Below, piece after piece: positions 1 to 7,400 of a stretch of DNA of 12,459 nt (within the stretch, counting starts at the first letter, position 1; each line of letters opens with the position of its first letter). Under the pieces are notes generated by a model, which saw nothing but the letters and a program-made list of their open reading frames with translations, made no database searches and was not told the origin of the DNA. The translations under genes were made by a program, and so were the position numbers. Origin of the DNA: Schleiferiaceae bacterium (GTDB lineage Bacteria > Bacteroidota > Bacteroidia > Flavobacteriales > Schleiferiaceae); NCBI GenBank assembly GCA_022424815.1, contig JAKMGS010000031.1, forward strand, positions 3,853 through 16,311. The letters run 5' to 3'.

Positions 1-1306
1 CCTGTACTCCAGGTGCAATCATCAGGCCAGAACCCACCTCTATTCCACCACCACCAGCTATTCCAGAAGTCAAATCCACACCGTATCTAAAATTCTCGCT
101 GTTTTTCATAAAGGCTGCACTGAACAACCCCTCTGCATAGGCACCGTAACCGCCACTGGCCGCCCAGAACGTATGACCATAGGTATCCAATGAATAGTTC
201 TCATTGCTCCAAGCCTCAATGCCTAGCCCCATGGATATACCTGACATAGGATTGTAAGGATAACCGTTTCTATCTATTCCAGGAGAACGCTGTTGTCCCA
301 CTCCTGCCAACACTTTTAAGGCTACCTCGCGTGAGTCTTTATAAGTGCTTTCCGCACCTCTATAATGAAAACCTAAAGAGCTCTTGAAATCTATATGTCG
401 GCTGTAGGAAACGAAGGGAATAGAAGCTTCATCGATTAGCGCCGTCCATTGTCCTACGCTGAATTGATGTCCACCAAACTGAGCTCCAGCACATACCATA
501 GTGGATATACCCCCACCTGTGTACACACCGCCACCGCCACCGGATCCTAGGTGGGTACGAAAGAATAGTCGTTGTGAAGGGGTATTAAAGCGTAACCCCA
601 TGGAGTAATTCATATAACCGTCAATATTACCCAATGCACCTGCCCCTAGTTGCAGTTCAGCTCCAACGGTATGAATGGTGTTCAAATACTGCCCAACACG
701 CACACCTGCATAAGCACTTTGCACCGGTTCACTGTTGCGGGAAGCATCTTCCGGCCCTAAGAACCAAAGACCAGTGACTAATTCGAAGTAGGTTGGATAA
801 TAGCTGTTGTGGCCGCTGTATTCTATTCGATAAGGCAATACATATGTGTAGCCGATGGATATATGATTCGAGGTAATAGCTCCTGAAGGAAAATTAATGT
901 GATTGTAGGCTACATCCACAATCCCGTATTTACTCTTAGTAGCAGTTATTCCCGCATACCCACGGTACATTAATCCATCACCATCCGGGGCTCCTGCACC
1001 CCCTCCAGAGGCTATCGATCCCCCCAGATGAGCAAAAACCCATGGGCGAATGTATTGATACACGCCTGCCGTAAATCCGAAGGCATAAAAACCACCATAA
1101 TTACCCAAAACAGCGCTCTGGGTCTCTAACCCCCCAGAGATAGAGGTTTTTGTCTTCGTATAATCCTTGACTAACTCAAAGCGCTGGGTCACCCACATCA
1201 TATCATTAGAAGATTCCAACGGCTCAAACATAAGAGTCATGGAAGTCCCCTGCCCCATAACGTATTGATGGGCTACGACGAAAAGAAGGAGCAACAACCT
1301 GCGCAT
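1..1306 (-). CDS. Secreted glycine-rich protein, paralogue of the upstream gene (3' end outside window)
   Basis: Reading the minus strand from an ATG at 1306-1304 gives 435 codons without a stop before the left edge, so the C-terminus is missing. By comparison with its neighbour roughly 40-50 residues are lost. The start (MRRLLLLLFVVAHQYVMGQG) is a short basic n-region plus a hydrophobic core, a probable signal peptide cleaved near GQ. The rest is rich in Gly, Tyr and aromatic/polar alternation, as expected for beta-strand-rich outer-membrane or secreted proteins. Gly clusters sit at residues 101-103, 254-260 and 418-421. A GAYAEGLF motif at 388-395 recurs in the upstream gene, as does the Gly cluster that follows it. 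The ATG overlaps the upstream stop (TGATG), so the two are probably one operon and translationally coupled. I do not recognise a named family. Export and beta-rich structure are inferences; the function is unknown. Confidence 0.85.
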   Translation of the reverse strand, partial: MRRLLLLLFVVAHQYVMGQGTSMTLMFEPLESSNDMMWVTQRFELVKDYTKTKTSISGGLETQSAVLGNYGGFYAFGFTAGVYQYIRPWVFAHLGGSIASGGGAGAPDGDGLMYRGYAGITATKSKYGIVDVAYNHINFPSGAITSNHISIGYTYVLPYRIEYSGHNSYYPTYFELVTGLWFLGPEDASRNSEPVQSAYAGVRVGQYLNTIHTVGAELQLGAGALGNIDGYMNYSMGLRFNTPSQRLFFRTHLGSGGGGGVYTGGGISTMVCAGAQFGGHQFSVGQWTALIDEASIPFVSYSRHIDFKSSLGFHYRGAESTYKDSREVALKVLAGVGQQRSPGIDRNGYPYNPMSGISMGLGIEAWSNENYSLDTYGHTFWAASGGYGAYAEGLFSAAFMKNSENFRYGVDLTSGIAGGGGIEVGSGLMIAPGVQ

Positions 1307-2661
1307 CAGAATTGGGTATTAAAAGGAATATTAAAGGTCATGCCCAATTGCCACCCGTAGGTAGGGAATGCCTGAGAGGAATATACGTTACAGATACCGC
1401 GACCTGTAACATCCCAATAATCGTTTACAGGTATTTCAAAACCCGCATTGACAAAAGCTAGCGCGGCAGCGCCCCATAGGTTAATTCCACCCCCTGCTCC
1501 GGCTCCTACCTGCGTCTCGATAAACCAAATATTTGGCTGAAGGCGTAAGCCAAACAAACCTTCTGCATAGGCACCTCTGCCGTCTGTAAAGGCCCAGTAA
1601 CTCTCTCCACGAAGCTGGACCATACCTTTTCTGTACAGTTGAAATGCTATGCCAAGGTTTGAAAAGCCATCTTCTCCGAGATACGTTCTGACCCCATTTT
1701 CAATACTGAGATTCATGGGTAAATAGCCTATTTCATTTTGAGTCGAAGTATATTGAAAATCTATACCCGTGTGTAATCCAGTGAATCCGAAGTAAAAGGG
1801 TCCTTCTAAGCTTTTCAACACTCCCGAACTTACACCAACGAATTTTCCGTCATTGTGCCATTGTAGCTCTCCTTGCAGCCCGCCTAGGAGTCCACCTCCA
1901 GCAGGGGCTTTTCCACCCCCTCCGGTACCGGCATTGATTTCGCCTAGCAATCGGATGGGGCCATAATCTCCATAGATGCCATAGCCTCCATATACGTCCA
2001 TGTAGCCTCCAAGATCAGTAACGGCGGCAGTGAGGTATACGCTTTTGTAGGTGTGTTTATCAAACAATCGGCCCCCGACCCCTACAAATCCTGTATTTCT
2101 TTGGTGCTCATTCCAAGTAGAATACATCACATTCGTAAAGATTTGAGCCTGAGATACTACATAGGGCTGTCGCACAAAATTTTGGTGCAAACGTACGTTT
2201 AACATAGGGCTCCACCCTTGAATCACACCCGTGCTCACATAGCTGTATTGACCGCCTATTCCCCACTCAAGGGTATTTGTACGGTGTTGCAAGAGCAAGG
2301 CTGTTGTTAAGAATCCTCCAGAGCCATCGTTGCTTTCCGCCCCTCCACCTGTGGTGAACATCACTTTAGGGTGTAGGGACCAATTCTGTCCTACATCCAT
2401 CGTCGTACCTGCCTGATACCCGAACGTATAATATCCTGCCCGAGTCCCCACTGCGGCGTTATTCAATCGTATGCCAAAATAGCTTGGCCCATCTTTTACA
2501 TGGTAATTCGCAGCCGTACCCATAAAGCCTATTGGACCCTTTGGGGCCTCTATGACTTGGAGGTAATCAAATTCTATTGACGTCGTTTGTGAGAAACCAA
2601 GAGTTGATAGGCACACTGTAAAAAGTATCAATGGTTTCGTTAATCTGAGAATTGGATGCAT
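1306..2661 (-). CDS. Secreted glycine-rich protein with threefold internal repeat
   Basis: This is a 451-residue protein. Residues 1-25 form a signal peptide (basic start, hydrophobic LILFTVCLSTLGF, then SQ), so it is exported across the inner membrane. The mature part has three similar units of about 142 residues, marked by glycine runs at 105-107, 247-250 and 386-392. Each run is preceded about 25 residues earlier by an aromatic/Gly segment (GYYTFGY at 76-82, YGGYGIYG at 224-231, GRGAYAEG at 361-368) and followed by short alternating strands. The units lie at about 2182-2430, 1744-1992 and 1330-1578. The last residues (NIPFNTQF) end in an aromatic, as many outer-membrane beta-barrel proteins do. 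It is the first gene of a pair with the downstream paralogue (TGATG overlap). An A-rich stretch and AAGGAA lie just before the ATG at 2661. No catalytic motif or named domain is visible; an outer-membrane barrel or surface protein is an inference only. Confidence 0.88.
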   Translation of the reverse strand: MHPILRLTKPLILFTVCLSTLGFSQTTSIEFDYLQVIEAPKGPIGFMGTAANYHVKDGPSYFGIRLNNAAVGTRAGYYTFGYQAGTTMDVGQNWSLHPKVMFTTGGGAESNDGSGGFLTTALLLQHRTNTLEWGIGGQYSYVSTGVIQGWSPMLNVRLHQNFVRQPYVVSQAQIFTNVMYSTWNEHQRNTGFVGVGGRLFDKHTYKSVYLTAAVTDLGGYMDVYGGYGIYGDYGPIRLLGEINAGTGGGGKAPAGGGLLGGLQGELQWHNDGKFVGVSSGVLKSLEGPFYFGFTGLHTGIDFQYTSTQNEIGYLPMNLSIENGVRTYLGEDGFSNLGIAFQLYRKGMVQLRGESYWAFTDGRGAYAEGLFGLRLQPNIWFIETQVGAGAGGGINLWGAAALAFVNAGFEIPVNDYWDVTGRGICNVYSSQAFPTYGWQLGMTFNIPFNTQF

Positions 2662-2844
2662 TTTTTATGTTCCTTGTCGCGTTCGGCCTGAGCATTAAAG
2701 TTAATGAGTAAGATCCCAATGATTATTAGTATTCAAGAGAATTCATTCTTTTGTCAATCTAAACACTCACCCGCATGGATGCACTCTAGTATGCGAGAAG
2801 ATTTGGCTAGTTATTTTCCTAATCAGTCGCGAAGATTATTCCAA

Positions 2845-2875
2845 TAAAAAACCCCGAGAGCGATGCTCTCAGGGC
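2845..2875 (-). terminator. Rho-independent terminator of the tRNA-Asp gene
   Basis: On the minus strand, CCCTGAGAGC pairs with GCTCTCGGGG (2874-2865 with 2861-2852), giving a 10-bp stem with one G-U pair and a three-base loop. Six U follow (2851-2846). It lies 12 bases beyond the tRNA 3' end and is oriented to end that transcript. It also separates the tRNA from the secreted-protein operon, which therefore needs its own promoter in 2662-2844. Confidence 0.9.
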
Positions 2876-2886
2876 TTTCTTGTTGT

Positions 2887-2963
2887 TGGCGATCCGGACG
2901 AGACTCGAACTCGCGACCCCAAGCGTGACAGGCTTGTATTCTAACCAACTGAACTACCGGACC
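2887..2963 (-). tRNA. tRNA-Asp (anticodon GUC), CCA encoded
   Basis: The minus strand folds into a full cloverleaf. The acceptor is GGTCCGG with CCGGATC (7 bp, one G-U). The D arm is GTTC/GAAT with loop AGTTGGTTA. The anticodon stem is CAAGC/GCTTG with loop CTGTCAC, so the anticodon is GTC for Asp. The variable loop is GGGTC, and the T arm is GCGAG/CTCGT around TTCGAGT. The discriminator is G, the normal identity base for tRNA-Asp, and the terminal CCA is encoded (2889-2887). The mature part without CCA is 2890-2963. It stands alone, with its own promoter and terminator, divergent from the heptose-enzyme gene. Confidence 0.97.
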
Positions 2964-2982
2964 AGTTTTCCTTTGCGGTCTG

Positions 2983-3012
2983 CAAATGTAAAATGGAATT
3001 TCAATCTATCAA
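2983..3012 (-). promoter_or_regulatory. Promoter of tRNA-Asp (Bacteroidota sigma type)
   Basis: On the minus strand TTG (3012-3010) is followed after exactly 19 bases by TACATTTG (2990-2983). This matches the known Bacteroidota vegetative promoter (TTG at -33, TAnnTTTG at -7). Transcription would begin around 2976-2978, leaving a leader of roughly a dozen bases before the tRNA 5' end at 2963. Confidence 0.8.
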
Positions 3013-3090
3013 GGGATAGAGTAAAAAAAAGTGAAATATTTTTCGTGTTAGCTTTTGGCGTGCAGCCTGTGGTAATTGGGGGTGATTCCG

Positions 3091-3098
3091 TAGGTTTG
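3091..3098 (+). promoter_or_regulatory. Probable -7 element for the heptose-enzyme gene
   Basis: TAGGTTTG fits TAnnTTTG of Bacteroidota promoters. The matching -33 position, 19 bases upstream, reads GTG rather than TTG, so only one element is good. Transcription would start near 3104, about 14 bases before the ATG at 3118. That supports the ATG over the in-frame TTG at 3109 as the real start. It would fire divergently from the tRNA promoter. Confidence 0.5.
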
Positions 3099-3117
3099 GC
3101 CTAAACTATTGAAGACC

Positions 3118-4413
3118 ATGCAGACAGCCGTAATTCTCGCTGGAGGAAAAGGAACAAGATTGGCCACGGTTCGTAAGGATATTCCTAAACCAATGATGCC
3201 CGTATTGGACAAACCCCTACTCCAGTATCAAATAGAGTTATTGGCAGAACATAGGTTCAACAAAGTTTGGCTCATTGTAGGGCATTTACACGAGCAAATC
3301 CAGGAATATTTCGGAGATGGGTCGCGCTTCGGTATTGATATTCAGTACTATATAGAAGGAAGGCCTCTGGGCACCGTGGGCGGTGTGAAAGCGCTCGAAG
3401 CGCATTTGACCGAGCCTTTTTTGGTGTTGTACGGGGATGTGATGATGAATATGGATTTAGAGAAACTGGTCCTGTTTCATCAAAAAAAAGGGGCGGATGC
3501 TACATTGGTGGTGCATCCTAATGATCATCCTTACGACAGCGATTTATTGGATGTTGATGGTCAAGATCGTGTTACGGCCTTCTATCCTAAGCCACATCCA
3601 GAGGGCTTGCGTTATCGAAACTTGGTAAATGCCGCGGCCTATGTGTTCAATCCATCAGTGCTTACAAAGCTGGAAGCTGGTGTAAAGGCGGATTTTGGAA
3701 AGGACATATTCCCTTGGCTCTACAAGGAACTGAAGGTCTATGCCTACAACACTCCGGAATATTTAAAGGATATGGGAACGCCGGACAGATTATCAAAGGT
3801 CGAAGAGGCCATATCTTCTGGTAAGGTGGCCCAACGAAATCTGAAAAACCCACAACGTTGTGTTTTCCTTGACCGCGATGGCGTGATCAATGTCGATACG
3901 GATTTGATTCACAGGGCGGAAGATTTTGAACTCTACCCCTATGCTGGCGAAAGTATTCGCAAGATCAATAAGATGGGCTTCCTAGCCGTAGTGGTGACGA
4001 ATCAAAGTGTTTTGGCCCGTGGCATGTGTTCGGTGGCCGATTTGGATGAGATTCACAAAAAGATGGAAACAGAATTGGGCCATCAAGGCGCCTTCGTTGA
4101 AGCCATCTACTACTGTCCTCACCATCCGCATGGAGGTTTTCCAGAGGAGGTTCCTGAACTAAAAATTGATTGTCATTGTCGTAAACCTAAACCCGGCATG
4201 CTCTTGGATGCAGCGCAGCGTTTCAACATTGATCTAAGCCAGAGTTATCTTGTCGGTGATAGTCCAAGAGATATTGAGGCCGGACAAAATGCAGGAGTAA
4301 CGACTATTCGTGTAAAAACCGGGCATGGTCTGAAACCCAGTGGAGCAACGCCGGATCACCACGTAAAAGATTTAGCAGCAGCGGTAGCGTTGATCGAATC
4401 GCTCGAGCAATAG
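3118..4413 (+). CDS. Bifunctional sugar-1-phosphate nucleotidyltransferase / HAD D,D-heptose-bisphosphate phosphatase
   Basis: This 431-residue protein fuses two enzymes. Residues 1-230 are an NTP-transferase of the RmlA/HddC type, with LAGGKGTRL at 7-15 (nucleotide-binding loop), the Lys of KPMMPV after it, and the metal-binding GD at 106-107. Residues 245-431 are a HAD-IIIA (GmhB/histidinol-phosphatase-like) phosphatase. It has nucleophile motif DRDGVIN at 252-258, VVTNQS (motif II), KPKPGM (Lys motif) and GDSPRDIEAG (acidic motif IV, D381 and D385). The GmhB zinc loop is present: C333-x-H335 and C352-x-C354. In the known pathway GmhB removes the 7-phosphate of D-glycero-D-manno-heptose 1,7-bisphosphate, and an HddC-type enzyme then adds a nucleotide to the 1-phosphate, making an activated heptose for LPS, capsule or glycoprotein. 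The order of the fused steps fits this. The sugar and nucleotide cannot be told from sequence alone; a mannose-type sugar is possible. The ATG start is preferred to TTG at 3109 because the protein then begins like its family (MQTAVILAGG). It ends one base before the convergent tamB stop. Confidence 0.9.
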   Translation: MQTAVILAGGKGTRLATVRKDIPKPMMPVLDKPLLQYQIELLAEHRFNKVWLIVGHLHEQIQEYFGDGSRFGIDIQYYIEGRPLGTVGGVKALEAHLTEPFLVLYGDVMMNMDLEKLVLFHQKKGADATLVVHPNDHPYDSDLLDVDGQDRVTAFYPKPHPEGLRYRNLVNAAAYVFNPSVLTKLEAGVKADFGKDIFPWLYKELKVYAYNTPEYLKDMGTPDRLSKVEEAISSGKVAQRNLKNPQRCVFLDRDGVINVDTDLIHRAEDFELYPYAGESIRKINKMGFLAVVVTNQSVLARGMCSVADLDEIHKKMETELGHQGAFVEAIYYCPHHPHGGFPEEVPELKIDCHCRKPKPGMLLDAAQRFNIDLSQSYLVGDSPRDIEAGQNAGVTTIRVKTGHGLKPSGATPDHHVKDLAAAVALIESLEQ

Positions 4414-4414
4414 A

Positions 4415-7400
4415 TTACTTTCCCTCGAAGTCTTTGCGGAATTGGATCCCGACCCCTTGCGTATAAGGCCCCGTGTTTTGAAGTAGCGGATCATTTCGAT
4501 TGCTTCTGTTGAACGCTCGAAGCACTGTTCGACCATCTTTGGTCAACTCATATTCTATCTGCGTATCGCCGAGCAACAGCGTAGAAGATCCATCTGAGGC
4601 AATAGGAACATCTAAAGAGGAATTAATGCGCAATCGGCCGTCCATGAAGTCCTTGCTCACCCCTAGTCGTATTTCATCACCGCTTTGGACCAAGGAATTA
4701 TATGGGTTGTTACCTGTGGTGTAGTCCAATTCTACATCCACATAGGAACCCAATCCTGCGGCGATCCACGTGCCAAATTGGCTCACCAAAACCTCTGAGG
4801 TAGAGCGAGTAAAGGATTCACTAAGATTAATTCCTTCCTGAACTCCCAAATTCTGGCGGTAAAAATCTCCCAACATCAATAGTGAAAACGCTTGATAGTT
4901 CATCGCATCAGCAGTGAGTATGCGACGTTCTAATTCTTGCTGATACGAAGAAGGGCTATGCGGCAGAACAATATCGAAGCCTATTTCAGGCTGCAGCAAC
5001 GAACCGGTCAGCGTGATGATCAAATCTACATCTACGTTCTCGTTGGAATAATTGGCATTTGTCACTAACCCCTTTAAATCCGTATTGACCGAATACTTCG
5101 CTTGGAGATTAACCTCTGCTTCGTACAGATCTCCTGACCATAAAATGGTACCTCCGGGGATCAATTCAAAAGGTTTGTTAATGATTCCTTGCAAGGTGAA
5201 CAAGTAATCTCCCGAAGCAATGGTATAAAGTCCGTACAGCTCAATCGATTCATCTTCCAAGATCTTCACACGCATATTTCCTGCCCCTCGTGAGGAAATA
5301 ATGTCCCCCATCACCTCGTCTAGAATGAGCTCGACCAAGGCATCTGGCAACACTTCTATCTCCATATCCGTAGTGAAATACTCCAAAGATTTTGCCGTGG
5401 AAGTGTCGACCGTGGCCCGAGATTCATTAGATACAAAACGCAAGAACGATGGTGTCTCCACCTCTGTTGGGTTATCTAATGGGATCTTCAATATTGACCC
5501 TTTTTTTGTCGTAGCATTAAGTCCCAAGTGTATCTGCTCTACCGGGCCTTCTACAATTAGATCACCATCGACTATTCCAGTGCCATAGAAATAAGAATCA
5601 TATGCCCTATTCAACTGCATCCCCAATGCACTATCGGCCTTTAAGTGAATATCAAAATCTAGCATTGAGAAGCGATCATGATGAATTTTACCCCAAGTCA
5701 AAGCGGCTGTTTCATTGGTACCATCCGACCAGTACGATGAGTCTAATTCTATTTGCTTTTCGTTCAATCCGAAATCTAATGTGGAAGCCGTTAATGAAGT
5801 ACCACTAACTGGGATATTAAATGTTGGATTCGTGAGTGAAAACTCTCCATCAGCTTCCCAATCTAGGACAGGGCCAGATACACGAGCGCTACCGCTTAAG
5901 ATCCCTGATGTTTCAGTTAGAACACCACCCAATAGTGGTTCAAAAGGGTGAATATTTACATGATCCATTACAATGACCATATCCAAATCATCGATACTTG
6001 GATCATAGTGACCTGATATTCTTGCTTTTGTCGCACTAGGTTGTAACAAGCTACCGGTCAAATACACATCACTGACAGCTGTAGACCACTTTAAGTTACT
6101 TGTAAAATTACCTAGTAACTCTCTGTTTATGACTACGTTGGACCATTGAAAATTACCAGTTCCTTCAAGATTAGGATAAGATGCCTCCACATTAAGAATT
6201 GCATCTATTCGACCATCAAATTGCATTCGTGGTTCTCGGTACCAATAATTCAGCCAATTTGCCTTTATATTCGACAAAGAAATGCGCAAAGGATTTGTGG
6301 CCAACTCTCCTATGCCTCCTCTCATCCTAATGGTACCCAAGGAACCTTGAATCATTACACTATCCGTGTTATAACTTGTACTGTTCCAATAAACCGGAGC
6401 GGCCCCAACCAAAGATGCTTGATGCGTCCCCATTTGAAGTTCTAATAAATTGGGTGTAAATACCCCCGCCCTGTATTCTGCCCCAGCCAACAGACTTGTC
6501 GAAATACTATCTCTAACATGTGCCAAGGCGGTAAATTGTTGAAAATCGCTCGGAGAATCCCATCTGAACATTATGCTATCCAAGGGTATAGAGATACCAT
6601 CAACAGCTCCAGCCTTAAGAAAGGCTTGAATACCACGGCTTTCTTTTGCGCCCTCTCCTCCTATAGCAAACGCTTCTATCCCTTTGTAACGTAAATGCGG
6701 GACTTTCATGCTGTAATTCCAGGCTGAGGACGGACCATTAAAATTGGCCATCATATATCCGCCCTCGGGCAGGACTATTCCAAGGTGTAACAACTGGCTC
6801 AACCAATCAATAGTACTGGCTTCAAAAGCTAACGTGGCATTCACATTCGTGATAATCTTAGGACCGCCTGCTAGATCACTAAAAAGCACATCTGGTATTG
6901 TGCTTAAGCCATACCAATCAAATCTACCTTCAACGTAGCCTTGCATTACATCGCTGCTCACCCCTATGCGTCTACCTGAACCTTGCTTTTGGTGAACTAC
7001 ATCAAATGCATTGATAAAAACGACATCTGTGGGGCGTTGTAGCAAAAGATTCTGGGCATTGAAGAATCCAGTCAAATCTTCTTTTACTTCTGCCGTAATC
7101 TGGGCACTTAGAACTTGTCCCGTATCTAAGGGATCCAGCAGTTCCAGTCCTAGGGCATTGATATTGGATTGCACATTGAAAGTACCTTGTTCTGCGACCA
7201 GGGATCCATCGATATCCATCAAGCTATCCAAACAGGACCACCAAATGGAATCCTTACTTCTTAGGTGTTGCCAATTAAAACTGAATCCTCGTACCGAGTA
7301 ATCATCAAAAACCAGAGTTGGCGCTACACCTACCACCTGTACACCTTCATTTGCGATGAGAGACTTTAAATTAGGTTTAATAGCTGCCTTTATAGAACCT

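Noticed and set aside
2696..2703. TAACTTTA on the minus strand as a -7 element for the secreted-protein operon.
   Set aside because: The last base differs from TAnnTTTG and no TTG lies at the right distance. The operon must have a promoter in 2662-2844, but this one cannot be supported.
2765..2795. A small inverted repeat (CGCAT...ATGCG) in the spacer as an operator or attachment site.
   Set aside because: The arms are only five bases with a wide loop, which is expected by chance, and no integrase or regulator gene is nearby.
2719..2847. A 42-codon plus-strand frame (ATG at 2719, TAA at 2845) filling most of the spacer between the secreted-protein gene and the tRNA.
   Set aside because: It has no promoter match, no ribosome-binding sequence, no recognisable motif and mixed composition, and it ends inside the tRNA terminator. 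A chance frame of this size is expected, so I do not call it a gene.
2880..3104. An open plus-strand frame across the tRNA.
   Set aside because: It runs antisense through the tRNA-Asp gene and its promoter, and has no protein features.
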